A DNA stretch of 64,000 bases from Aquimarina sp. AU474 (GTDB lineage Bacteria; Bacteroidota; Bacteroidia; Flavobacteriales; Flavobacteriaceae): contig NZ_OMPE01000007.1 of assembly GCF_900312815.1 (NCBI RefSeq), positions 611,424 to 675,423 on the forward strand, read 5' to 3'. The notes under the pieces were generated by a model. It was not told the DNA's origin and ran no database searches. It worked only from the letters and a program-made list of their open reading frames with translations. Shown in pieces: positions 36,315 through 45,670 of this stretch; positions within the stretch are counted from its first letter, which is position 1; every line of letters begins with the position of its first letter. The position numbers and the translations under genes were made by a program.

Positions 36315-36487
36315 ATTGATTTTTTTTATTTACAGTAAATATACAAATTGTTTAACTTTTTTAAATAAAAGTTAAACAAAAAATATGTTAATTTTTACTT
36401 TAATTGAGCGAAATACTCCTCTAATTCACATTTAGTTCGAAAACTGAAGAGATAATTACGTTTTTACCATAAAAATCCACGTAGCAA

Positions 36488-36501
36488 TGTCAGTTTGTCA
36501 G
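36488..36501. repeat. TGTCAG direct repeat upstream of htpG
   Basis: TGTCAG occurs at 36488-36493 and 36496-36501 with an 8-base period, about 75-90 bases before the htpG ATG. It may be a stress-regulator site. It is short, and chance is not excluded. Confidence 0.4.
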
Positions 36502-36574
36502 CAAAACATAATTGGTATTTTTTTTGAAACCCCTACCAATATAAAATAGACAACAAACTAAAAATCAAATAACA

Positions 36575-38464
36575 ATGACAACAGGAAATATTAATGTATC
36601 AGTTGAAAATATTTTTCCACTGATTAAGAAATTCTTGTACTCTGATCATGAAATCTTTTTAAGAGAGTTAATTTCTAATGCAACAGATGCTACTTTAAAA
36701 TTAAAACATCTTACCAGTATTGGTCAAGCAAAAGTAGAATATGGTAATCCTTTTTTAGAAGTAAAAATTGATAAAGAAAAGAAACAGCTTCATATCATAG
36801 ATCAAGGAATTGGAATGAGTGCAGAAGAAGTTGAGAAATATATCAATGAAGTTGCATTTTCTGGAGCCGAAGAATTCTTAGAAAAATATAAAGATAGTGC
36901 CAAAGATTCGGGGATTATCGGTCATTTTGGACTTGGTTTCTACTCTGCCTTTATGGTAGCAAACAAAGTAGAGATTATCACGAAATCTTATACAGATGCA
37001 CCTGCTGCACATTGGACTTGTGATGGATCACCTACCTATAGTCTTGAGGCTCATGACAAAACTGAAAGAGGGACAGAAATCATATTACATATAGGTGATG
37101 ATGATGCCGAGTTTCTTGAAGATACTAGAATAAGTGAATTATTGGTAAAATACAATAAATTCATGCCAGTGCCGATTAAGTTTGGAACTAAAACAGAAAC
37201 TTTACCAAAACCCGAAGGAGCAAAAGAGGAAGATCCCGCTCCTACTCAAGAAGTAGATAATTTCATTAATAATCCTAATCCTGCATGGACAAAACAACCG
37301 GCAGATTTAAAAGAGGACGATTATAAAAGTTTTTATCGAGAATTGTATCCAATGCAATTTGAAGAGCCATTGTTTAATATTCATCTTAATGTAGATTATC
37401 CTTTTAACCTTACCGGAATTTTATACTTCCCAAAACTAGGTCAGGATATGAATATGCAAAAAGATCGTATTCAATTATATCAAAACCAAGTTTTTGTTAC
37501 CGATAATGTAGAAGGTATCGTTCCTGAGTTTCTTACTATGCTCAGAGGTGTTATTGATTCTCCTGATATCCCATTAAATGTTTCTAGGTCATATTTACAG
37601 GCTGATGGAAATGTGAAAAAAATATCAAGCTATATTTCTCGTAAGGTAGCAGATAAACTAAATTCTATGTTCAAAAACAGTAGAGAAGATTTTGAACAAA
37701 AATGGAATGATATCAAAATAGTAATTGAATACGGAATGCTATCTGAAGATAAATTCTTCGAGAAAGCAGATAAATTTGCGCTTTACCCAACTTTTGATGG
37801 TTCATACTTTACTTTTGAAGAGTTACAGGAAAAAATAAAAGATAACCAAACCGATAAGGATAATAAGCTTGTTGTATTATATGCATCGAATAAAGATGAG
37901 CAGCACTCATATATCACTGCAGCAAAAGACAAAGGTTATGAAGTTTTACTTTTAGATTCTCCTATTGTTTCTCATCTAATCCAAAAATTAGAAACTAGTA
38001 AAGAAAATATCACTTTTGTTCGTGTTGACTCGGATCATGTAGATAACCTAATTAAGAAAGATGAGGAAACTATCTCTAAATTATCCGATGAGGAAAAAGA
38101 TACTCTAAAAGTTGATTTAGAAAAAGTAGTTCCTAAAGAAAAGTATACTGTTCAGTTAGAAGCTATGGATAGTAATGCTGCACCATTTATGATCACTCAA
38201 CCAGAGTTTATGCGTCGTATGAAAGAGATGCAGCAAACTGGCGGCGGAGGCGGAATGTTCGGTATGGGTAATATGCCCGAAATGTACAATCTAATCGTAA
38301 ACGTTAACCATGAATTGGTTGGACAAATATCTAGTACAAAAACCGATAAAAAGAAAGAACGTTTGATCAAACAATCACTTGATTTAGCTAGACTCTCTCA
38401 AAACTTACTTAAAGGTGAAGAATTGACTGCTTTTATAAATCGTAGTTTTGATATGATTAAGTAG
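36575..38464 (+). CDS. htpG: Molecular chaperone HtpG (Hsp90)
   Basis: This 629-residue protein has Hsp90 marks: LRELISNATDATLKLKHL (catalytic Glu and ADP-binding Asn), IIDQGIGMSAEE, SGIIGHFGLGFYSAFMVA, and a middle domain with GILYFPKL. The acidic linker is short (about 210-225). The C-terminal domain has a Gly-rich stretch GGGGGMFGMGNMPEM. It is a cytosolic ATP-dependent chaperone. It is a single gene with a strong terminator. Confidence 0.96.
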   Translation: MTTGNINVSVENIFPLIKKFLYSDHEIFLRELISNATDATLKLKHLTSIGQAKVEYGNPFLEVKIDKEKKQLHIIDQGIGMSAEEVEKYINEVAFSGAEEFLEKYKDSAKDSGIIGHFGLGFYSAFMVANKVEIITKSYTDAPAAHWTCDGSPTYSLEAHDKTERGTEIILHIGDDDAEFLEDTRISELLVKYNKFMPVPIKFGTKTETLPKPEGAKEEDPAPTQEVDNFINNPNPAWTKQPADLKEDDYKSFYRELYPMQFEEPLFNIHLNVDYPFNLTGILYFPKLGQDMNMQKDRIQLYQNQVFVTDNVEGIVPEFLTMLRGVIDSPDIPLNVSRSYLQADGNVKKISSYISRKVADKLNSMFKNSREDFEQKWNDIKIVIEYGMLSEDKFFEKADKFALYPTFDGSYFTFEELQEKIKDNQTDKDNKLVVLYASNKDEQHSYITAAKDKGYEVLLLDSPIVSHLIQKLETSKENITFVRVDSDHVDNLIKKDEETISKLSDEEKDTLKVDLEKVVPKEKYTVQLEAMDSNAAPFMITQPEFMRRMKEMQQTGGGGGMFGMGNMPEMYNLIVNVNHELVGQISSTKTDKKKERLIKQSLDLARLSQNLLKGEELTAFINRSFDMIK

Positions 38465-38491
38465 AAATAAAATTTTATTGATCTAATATAT

Positions 38492-38518
38492 ACCGCTTCA
38501 ATAATGTATTGAAGCGGT
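38492..38518 (+). terminator. Terminator after htpG
   Basis: ACCGCTTCAATA (38492-38503) pairs with TATTGAAGCGGT (38507-38518), followed by TTTTTTATAC. It lies 28 bases after the stop. Confidence 0.92.
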
Positions 38519-38557
38519 TTTTTTATACTTCATTTTTGATATAAAGGCTAAATATTT

Positions 38558-38565
38558 TACATTCG
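38558..38565 (+). promoter_or_regulatory. -7-like box for the LuxR-type membrane regulator
   Basis: TACATTCG differs from TAnnTTTG by one base and lies 30 bases before the ATG at 38588. Confidence 0.4.
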
Positions 38566-38587
38566 CAATGATCACCAATTCGCAAAC

Positions 38588-39574
38588 ATGAAAGCTTTTC
38601 GATACTTTTTTTTATATTTTTTAGTGGTTACTGCTAATATATTTGGTCAGGCTCCTGTATCTGGTCATATAAGTATTGAGCAACCAGAAAAATGGGAAAA
38701 TAAAGTATATCTAAGTCGAATGGATCAAAAAGAGAATAATGGTTCATATAAAGCAACACCGATTGCCACCGCCACTATTAATAAAGATGGTTTTTTTGCC
38801 TTTGACCAACATGAGTTTACTGCAGATGATCGAATGTATAAAATTCAGCTGCGGTCATTATCTGTACAAGAAAAAAAGAAGCTCTCAGATAAAATAAAAA
38901 ATCATCGATTATTTATAGCTTCAAAAAAAGATACTATAATTTTCAATAGAAGTAAAACAACATTTGGTAGTTACACTACCACGAACAAGGCAGATTTAGA
39001 ATGGCGAAAATTAAAAAAATTTAACGCTCGATTTGAAAATTTGACTTCGGATTTTGACACAAAACAATATTTACTTGAAACCAAAGGGTATGTAAAAGAT
39101 TCGCTACAAATACTCTTGGTAAAACTTATTGGAATCAAAGCACTCGATGATCGAAATCTACTAGAAAAAGATATTGTTAAGAACCCGAAGTATTACATGG
39201 ATTTATTACAGGAATTAAAATCTAGTGAGCTTGATCCTGCAACCTACATATACTTCGAAAATAAACTTACTGTTGTCAATCAAGAATTAACCAACAAAAA
39301 ATACCACACAAGTCTTTGGGTAAATGGTATTGCTATTTTTGTAATTGTCTTATTAGTTAGTTTTATTTTTGTTTCAAAGAAAAAACAAAATACGCACTCC
39401 CCTCCTTTAAGTAAACAAGAACAAATTGTAAAACACCTCATACAATCTGGCAAAAGCAATAAAGAAATTGCTAATGAATTATTTGTAAGCATAAGTACAG
39501 TAAAAACACATATCTCTAACATTTACAGCAAACTAAGCATTTCTAACCGCCAAGAATTACTATCAAAAAAGTAA
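38588..39574 (+). CDS. Membrane-anchored LuxR-type transcription regulator with periplasmic domain
   Basis: This 328-residue protein has a signal peptide (about 1-21, FFLYFLVVTANIFGQ), a periplasmic region (22-240) with an early beta-rich part (PVSGHISIEQPEKWENKVYL), a membrane helix at about 243-262 (GIAIFVIVLLVSFIFVS), and a cytoplasmic LuxR-type HTH at about 270-328 (IQSGKSNKEIANELFVSIST then VKTHISNIYSKL). There is no receiver domain, so it would work as a one-component transmembrane regulator. The neighbour 89 bases downstream is a TonB-type barrel, a candidate target or co-regulated gene. Confidence 0.88.
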   Translation: MKAFRYFFLYFLVVTANIFGQAPVSGHISIEQPEKWENKVYLSRMDQKENNGSYKATPIATATINKDGFFAFDQHEFTADDRMYKIQLRSLSVQEKKKLSDKIKNHRLFIASKKDTIIFNRSKTTFGSYTTTNKADLEWRKLKKFNARFENLTSDFDTKQYLLETKGYVKDSLQILLVKLIGIKALDDRNLLEKDIVKNPKYYMDLLQELKSSELDPATYIYFENKLTVVNQELTNKKYHTSLWVNGIAIFVIVLLVSFIFVSKKKQNTHSPPLSKQEQIVKHLIQSGKSNKEIANELFVSISTVKTHISNIYSKLSISNRQELLSKK

Positions 39575-39663
39575 ATTCATACCAGTACTAGTACCTTATT
39601 CAGCTCTATTAATATGTAGCATAGGTCATTTTCTATAGTTATTTGTTTTCAGAAAATTAAAAC

Positions 39664-41988
39664 ATGAAAAAACAAATAACTATCCTATTATTTTTGATAT
39701 TTTGGCTGCCATTTTTTGCTCAGGAAACATATGACTTATCGGGTAAAGTTACCGATCAAAATGGTAACTTGATCGAGGCTGGTGATGTTTTGTTACAGGA
39801 CAAGGCAAGGCAAGGCATCATTTCTTATACATTTATTGCCAAGGGTCAATTTAATTTGAACCAAATACCTAAAGGCAATTATTTGTTATCTGTTTCTTGT
39901 CTTGGATATATAAAAGAAACCCTAGAGATAAACTTGCAAGAAAATAGAGCCCTTTCGTTACAATTGACAAAAAGTTTGGTTGCTCTTGATCAGGTTACTA
40001 TAAATAGCTCTAAAAACACCTTTAATTTTAAAGATGGAAACATAAAGATCAACGTCGAAAATTCGATTTTTGAATCACTGCCTTCGACTACTGATCTACT
40101 ATCAAAATTACCAGGTGTTCAGATCAGCCCCAATCAAGAAACTCTTTCGATAATAGGAAGAGGTTCACCCTTATTATACCTAGATAATCAAAGAATTGAT
40201 TTTGATCAATTAAAATCAATCTCATTAAGCGACATAAAAGAAGTAGAAATAATCGACAACCCTCCTGCCAAATATGAAGCAGAAGGTAAAACTTTGATTT
40301 TAATCACAGGAAAACGAAGTAAAAAAGAAGGATATAAAATTGATATATCAGAAACAGTTTCTTTTAAAAGAAAGTTTAGTAATTATTTCGAAATGCGTTC
40401 TGATTTTAAACGAAAAAAACTAGAACTACAAGCTAATATTAATTACAATCAAATCGGATTTTGGGAAAATTCGGGTGCAAGATTAGAAGTACCTTTACAA
40501 AATATCACTTCGGAATATAATGCCAAGGCCGTAGGCCCAAGACCGCAACTCATAATGGGTAGTGGTTTTTTCTATCAATTTAACAAGTACGATTATCTTT
40601 CTGGAAGAATTAATTATAGGACTCAGAGAGATAGATTTCCTATTGTTACCAATACTCTATTACGAATTAACGAAGTAGAAGATTTTATTCTATCAGAAAG
40701 TTCAAATGATGCGCCAAGAAGCTTTTTGACCTCAAATATTAACTACAATAGGAAACTTAACACAAAAAGCAATTTATTTTTTGGCATTCAATATTCCAAT
40801 TATTCTAGGGATCTAAAAAGTAGTATTTTCAATAATTTCAATCAAACTGGTTTTCAGTTATCTCAAAACAGAAATCAAACCTATCAAATTGGTGCTTTTG
40901 CTTCTAGAATTGATTTTGAAAATGAAATTAGTAAACATATTAAGATCGAAATAGGTGGTTCTATATCCAAAAGCACGGCTATAGCCTTTTCAGATTTCGA
41001 ATTAATAAATCCGGATCAACGTATAATCTCTACATATGATTATAATGAAGATACCTACTCTTCCTATACTCAACTATCCGGATCTCTACATAAAATTAAT
41101 TATAACGCTGGTATTAGAATTGAAACCAATATAGTAAAAGGAGGCTTTAGAAATACACAGGATTTATTAGTAGATAGAGAACAAACTCTGATATTTCCAA
41201 AAATGAAGCTTAATATACCTATTGATAGTACAAAGGCATTAAAATTTAATTACAACAAGACTATAAACAGACCAGGGTACCTTAATGCAAGCTCTATAAG
41301 TACATTTATAAATCCTTTAATTGAGTTTGTACGGAATGTAAATTTAAGTCCTACGATAACCGAAGAAATTTCCACTGATTTTATTTTTAAAAAATCTAAT
41401 CTTAGTCTACGCTATTTTGAAACTCAAAACCCAATATTCTTTAGCTCCATTTACAATTCACAGGAGGGTAGAATTATAACTTCTCCTCAAAATTTTAATC
41501 AAGAAACAGGATATGCTATCCAGTTTCGAAATACGCTAAATCATAAAGCAATTACCTCTACAAATGTTATTAGTCTTACCTACAGCAAAATTAAAGACCC
41601 TTTTGCCGTGAATCAAAAAACAGAACCTTATGTTTATTATTATTCGAATACAGAATTCAAAATTAAACCAAAAATAACAACGGGTATTAATTTTTGGGGA
41701 TTATCAAAACGATATCAAGGAATTTTTGAAAGAAACGCAGTATTTATTTTAGGTGTTTCATTTACCAAAAGCTTTTATAATAACTTACAGTTTTCATTGA
41801 ATGCCAATGACATTCTTAGAAATATGAATTTCGAAGATAAATATACCGCAAATGATATAGTGGCTAATGATGTATTTTATGTAAATGCTCAAGAACTCTC
41901 TTTTTCACTGAAATATTCTTTCGGAAAAACAAAAAAATTGTCTTTTAAAAATAAAGATATAGATGATAACCTTAACAGAATTAGATAG
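39664..41988 (+). CDS. TonB-dependent-receptor-like outer membrane beta-barrel protein
   Basis: This 774-residue protein has a signal peptide (QITILLFLIFWLPFFAQ), a carboxypeptidase-regulatory-like domain (about 23-105, LSGKVTDQNGNLIEAGDVL), a plug-like region (about 110-215, LLSKLPGVQISPNQETLSI), and a barrel up to FGKTKKLSFKNKD. The plug keeps ADNPPAKYEAEG-type spacing typical of the outer-membrane barrel family rather than SusC. Its ligand is unknown. It follows the membrane LuxR-type regulator on the same strand by 89 bases with no terminator between. Confidence 0.88.
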   Translation: MKKQITILLFLIFWLPFFAQETYDLSGKVTDQNGNLIEAGDVLLQDKARQGIISYTFIAKGQFNLNQIPKGNYLLSVSCLGYIKETLEINLQENRALSLQLTKSLVALDQVTINSSKNTFNFKDGNIKINVENSIFESLPSTTDLLSKLPGVQISPNQETLSIIGRGSPLLYLDNQRIDFDQLKSISLSDIKEVEIIDNPPAKYEAEGKTLILITGKRSKKEGYKIDISETVSFKRKFSNYFEMRSDFKRKKLELQANINYNQIGFWENSGARLEVPLQNITSEYNAKAVGPRPQLIMGSGFFYQFNKYDYLSGRINYRTQRDRFPIVTNTLLRINEVEDFILSESSNDAPRSFLTSNINYNRKLNTKSNLFFGIQYSNYSRDLKSSIFNNFNQTGFQLSQNRNQTYQIGAFASRIDFENEISKHIKIEIGGSISKSTAIAFSDFELINPDQRIISTYDYNEDTYSSYTQLSGSLHKINYNAGIRIETNIVKGGFRNTQDLLVDREQTLIFPKMKLNIPIDSTKALKFNYNKTINRPGYLNASSISTFINPLIEFVRNVNLSPTITEEISTDFIFKKSNLSLRYFETQNPIFFSSIYNSQEGRIITSPQNFNQETGYAIQFRNTLNHKAITSTNVISLTYSKIKDPFAVNQKTEPYVYYYSNTEFKIKPKITTGINFWGLSKRYQGIFERNAVFILGVSFTKSFYNNLQFSLNANDILRNMNFEDKYTANDIVANDVFYVNAQELSFSLKYSFGKTKKLSFKNKDIDDNLNRIR

Positions 41989-42119
41989 AACTACCATTTT
42001 ATTATTCTTTAGGATTTTACTAAAAAATGAAGGGTATCACGATAGTAATAATATTAAAAACAATTTGTAATAATAAGGCATTAGACTCTCATGTTTTAAG
42101 CTTGAAAAAATATTATAAA

Positions 42120-42154
42120 AAAAACCTCCTGACCCAAGTTTTCAGGAGGTTTTT
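42120..42154. terminator. Terminator between the barrel gene and the S9 peptidase gene
   Basis: AAAAACCTCCTGA (42120-42132) pairs with TCAGGAGGTTTTT (42142-42154). It lies 20 bases past the minus-strand S9 stop, and may also serve the plus strand. Confidence 0.85.
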
Positions 42155-42173
42155 GTAGCAAAAAGAATCAACC

Positions 42174-44486
42174 CTATCCTTTTACAGGTTTCGTTTCTTC
42201 TTTTTTGCTTAAATGCTTTGCATAGAATCCCATCATTGCTTTATACATGGCTACAGAATTCTCTTCTTTACCAAAACCATGACCTTCGTCGTATCGCACC
42301 ATATAAGGCACATCATATCCCTTGTCTCGTAAAGCTTTTACAATTTGATCTGATTCATCAATATTTACTCTAGGGTCATTTGCTCCTTGTACAACAAATA
42401 ATGGTTTCTTAATTTTATCAATTTGATATACAGGAGAAACCTCTTCCATTATCGCTTTTTCTTCGGCAACGTCTTCATCATACCAAATCTCTTTAATAAT
42501 TTTCAAATATGGTTTCCAATACGGAGGAATTGTTTTCATAAAAGTAAACAGATTAGACACTCCTACATAATCCACACCACACGTATATAAATCCGGTGTT
42601 TTGGTCAATCCTCTTAAAACTGCATATCCACCATGACTTCCTCCATAAATTGCCACTTTGTCTTTATCCACCCATCCTTGATCGATTACATATTTTAATC
42701 CATCTTCTACATCATCCATTGCTTTTCTACCTATTTGCTTAAACCCTGATTCTAGAAATTCTTTACCATATCCTCCCGATATTCTAAAATTAACTTGTAA
42801 TGTAGCATACCCTCGACTTGCAAATAGTTGAGCTTCTGGATTAAATCCCCATGAGTCACGAATTCCCTGCGGCCCACCGTGAGGGTTTACAACCAAAGGT
42901 ACTTTTTTGCCCTGCAAAGCCTCCTTTGGTAAAGTGATGTATCCATGAATAGTTAATCCATCTCTACTTTTAAAAGTGATAGGACGCATTTCGGCCATAT
43001 CATTTTCTTTTAATTGAGGCATTAAGTTATACAACAACTTAAACTCTTCTTTTTTAGCATCATAAGAATAGTATACTCCGTATAATTTATCACTTTGTAA
43101 GAAAATCAAATACTTATCTTCTTCATCAGTTTTATCTGCTATAGAATATTGATGGTCGGGAAATTTACTGCTAATTTTAGTGTGAAGTTTTTTATAGTAA
43201 TCACTTACAGGTACAACCACATTTTTTTCACCTTCATAAGACCAATAATCCAATTCATATCCTCTTTTTCGAGATACGGATAAATTAGACACATCATATT
43301 TATCATTAGAAAAAAGCTTCTTTATTACTTTATCTGCCTTTAAATCATATAAGTAAATTTGTGCTTTATCAGAATCTAAGTTAGAAACTACGTAAGCATC
43401 ATGTGGGTTAGTAGTACTATAATCAAACCTTAATATCGAAAACGTATCTTTCCAATTTAGCTGCTTAATAATTTCATATTTTCCAGCTTCTTTAGCGTAG
43501 AAAAGATCAAAATTTACACCATCTCTAATTTTCGCATATGCTTTAAGGTTACCATCTTTATCAAAATTATATCCTGCAATAGGGTTTGCCGCATCTTCAT
43601 TTTTAAAAAGTTGTTTGCTTTCGCCTGTGATTATATTAATTTTATAAGGTTCAAAGATCTGTTTGTTATTCTTATTCATCGATATAATCATGTGATCTTT
43701 ATCTTCTTTTAAACCTTCCAAAATATTTACTTGTACTCCATCGAATGGTGTTAATTCTTTTTGATCTGAACCATCTATATTAACAGCAAATAAATGATAA
43801 TCTTCATTACCTCCTTTATCCATAACATACACTAATCGGCTATTATTTGCCCAACCGTACCCTCGAATAAGTTCTTCTTTTTCTTCAATTACTTTGGTTA
43901 CTTTATCAGTGGCAATCTCTTTTACATATACATGATTTTTTTTATTCTCGTCCTTCTCTCTATATGACATATACTTACCATTTGGAGAAAATCTAAAAGT
44001 TCGCGCCTTTGGTCTTGCAAAATAATCCTCGACAGAGTATTTATGATCTCCTTTTCCTAAATTCGATAGCTTTACTAATTCTTCGTCTGATGTTACCAAT
44101 TCGGGATTACCTGGAATAGTTTTTTCTGATTTTTCCATTTCTAATGGCAGTTCCATTCCTCCTTGATAAAAGGTTCCTTTTAATTTTTCGGTTTCCAAAG
44201 ATCCTACAAATTTGATCCCCGCTTGTTTAAATGCTAACGTTAATTGATTGTTTTCAAAAAGTACGGTATCCATAGGAAGACCTGTTGCTCCTTGAGAAGG
44301 ACTATCCATGGTTGCTGCCAAAGCTCCTTCTTTTTCTTCTATATTAAATACTAGCGGAATTTCATTTCCTTGAACAGATAATTTTCCTTTCCAAGTTCCT
44401 GTAACTTCTTGCCCAAAAGATTGAGCAAAAGACATACATAACAGTGCTATAAAAGCACTCCAAAAGATTGATGTTTTTGTTTTCAT
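42174..44486 (-). CDS. S9 family (prolyl oligopeptidase-type) secreted peptidase
   Basis: This 770-residue protein has a signal peptide (about 1-25, ALLCMSFAQSFG). An N-terminal beta region (25-130) is followed by a beta-propeller-like part (about 150-500). The C-terminal alpha/beta hydrolase domain has the nucleophile Ser in YGGSHGGYAVL, the Asp in VQGANDPRV and the His in DEGHGFG. PHGGPQGIRDSWGF is the oxyanion region. It should cleave short peptides in the periplasm. The first beta domain is an extension not found in the smallest S9 enzymes. Confidence 0.93.
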   Translation of the reverse strand: MKTKTSIFWSAFIALLCMSFAQSFGQEVTGTWKGKLSVQGNEIPLVFNIEEKEGALAATMDSPSQGATGLPMDTVLFENNQLTLAFKQAGIKFVGSLETEKLKGTFYQGGMELPLEMEKSEKTIPGNPELVTSDEELVKLSNLGKGDHKYSVEDYFARPKARTFRFSPNGKYMSYREKDENKKNHVYVKEIATDKVTKVIEEKEELIRGYGWANNSRLVYVMDKGGNEDYHLFAVNIDGSDQKELTPFDGVQVNILEGLKEDKDHMIISMNKNNKQIFEPYKINIITGESKQLFKNEDAANPIAGYNFDKDGNLKAYAKIRDGVNFDLFYAKEAGKYEIIKQLNWKDTFSILRFDYSTTNPHDAYVVSNLDSDKAQIYLYDLKADKVIKKLFSNDKYDVSNLSVSRKRGYELDYWSYEGEKNVVVPVSDYYKKLHTKISSKFPDHQYSIADKTDEEDKYLIFLQSDKLYGVYYSYDAKKEEFKLLYNLMPQLKENDMAEMRPITFKSRDGLTIHGYITLPKEALQGKKVPLVVNPHGGPQGIRDSWGFNPEAQLFASRGYATLQVNFRISGGYGKEFLESGFKQIGRKAMDDVEDGLKYVIDQGWVDKDKVAIYGGSHGGYAVLRGLTKTPDLYTCGVDYVGVSNLFTFMKTIPPYWKPYLKIIKEIWYDEDVAEEKAIMEEVSPVYQIDKIKKPLFVVQGANDPRVNIDESDQIVKALRDKGYDVPYMVRYDEGHGFGKEENSVAMYKAMMGFYAKHLSKKEETKPVKG

Positions 44487-44685
44487 TGTACTAACGGATT
44501 TATTAAAAAATAAGAGTTTTTGTATTTAGTAAGTAAGCAACTATGTTATTTTGTTACATTTTATCTTGTTATTTAACAAAGTAATAATCCTTTATACAAA
44601 CTTAAGGCAATAAGTTTTTTTGTTAAATAAAGAAAAACCTAGAGATATAAAAGCACATTTGTACTGTTACAGTTTTCACAAATAT

Positions 44686-44693
44686 TACTTTTG
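44686..44693 (+). promoter_or_regulatory. -7 box for the lipoprotein gene at 44742
   Basis: TACTTTTG is an exact TAnnTTTG match, 49 bases after its end to the ATG region. The divergent S9 gene shares this 255-base gap. Confidence 0.6.
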
Positions 44694-44741
44694 ATTTTTT
44701 GGTTTTAGTAATTTTACCAGAGTAACACAAATTAACTTTTC

Positions 44742-45596
44742 ATGAAAAAAATATGGGCATTGATCTTTGCTATTACTTTAGCAGGTTGTAATCAAACTAA
44801 AAAAGAAGAACGTGAAACTACTGATGTTGTAGAAGAAAATAAAAAATTGACACCTGTTGAACCCGATGGAGGTATCGGTGATGGAGCAGTTTCAATTGTG
44901 GATCATTATGTACAAAATATAGAAAATGCTCATGAAAAAAATGCATTTCTAAAACATAAAGCCGTAAGCTTTAATGTCAATATTATTTTTGGCGGAAAAC
45001 AACATTTAAATGGTAAAATCACAATGTTGACTAATTCTAGCAAAATTAGAATTGACAAAAAAGATGAAAGTAAACTTATCTATACTGGTGAAAAAGTATT
45101 CCTCTGTCCAGAAGATGCTAATGATAAAGGTGCTCGTTTTGATATGTTTACTTGGACTTATTTTTTCGGACTCCCGTATAAATTAAGTGACCCTGGAACT
45201 CATTTGATGCCAGAAGATAACAGACCATTGGAAGGTGTAGATCACCGCACTGCCAGGTTAACTTTTGAAGATGGTACGGGTGATGCTCCTGATGATTGGT
45301 ATGTACTTTATACCGATCCTAACAAAAATTCCTTAAAAGCAGCGGCTTATATTGTTACCTACGGTAGTGGAGAAGATATTTCTAAAGCAGAAGCAGATCC
45401 ACATGCTATTCATTATAAAGATTTTAAAGTGATCGATGGTATTCCATTTGCTACAAAATGGGAGTTTTATGGATGGACTAGCGAAAAAGGAATGACAAAT
45501 CAATTAGGCGAAGCGAGTATTACTGATATTACCTTCTTGGATGAAGAAAGTGAGATTTTTGAAACACCAGATAATGCAAAAGAAATAAAATTGTAA
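44742..45596 (+). CDS. Lipoprotein of unknown function (DUF6503-like)
   Basis: This 284-residue protein has a lipobox (ITLAGC, lipidated Cys16), then an acidic, low-complexity linker (KKEERETTDVVEEN). The rest is a beta-rich domain (about 55-280) with FNVNIIFGGKQHLNG, WTYFFGLPYKLSDPGTH and KWEFYGWTSEKG. These fit the DUF6503 group, whose function is not known; this family match is from memory. Such proteins resemble lipid- or apolipoprotein-binding half-barrels. It is divergent from the S9 peptidase gene and closed by a terminator. Confidence 0.72.
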   Translation: MKKIWALIFAITLAGCNQTKKEERETTDVVEENKKLTPVEPDGGIGDGAVSIVDHYVQNIENAHEKNAFLKHKAVSFNVNIIFGGKQHLNGKITMLTNSSKIRIDKKDESKLIYTGEKVFLCPEDANDKGARFDMFTWTYFFGLPYKLSDPGTHLMPEDNRPLEGVDHRTARLTFEDGTGDAPDDWYVLYTDPNKNSLKAAAYIVTYGSGEDISKAEADPHAIHYKDFKVIDGIPFATKWEFYGWTSEKGMTNQLGEASITDITFLDEESEIFETPDNAKEIKL

Positions 45597-45617
45597 ATAT
45601 CACAATCAAAAAAGAAA

Positions 45618-45648
45618 AAATCCCTCCAAATAATTTTTGGAGGGATTT
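45618..45648. terminator. Terminator between the lipoprotein and astacin genes
   Basis: AAATCCCTCCAAA (45618-45630) pairs with TTTGGAGGGATTT (45636-45648), flanked by A-runs and T-runs, 22 bases after the plus-strand stop and 23 bases after the convergent minus-strand stop. Confidence 0.9.
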
Positions 45649-45670
45649 ATTTTTTAAAAAACTTCACATA

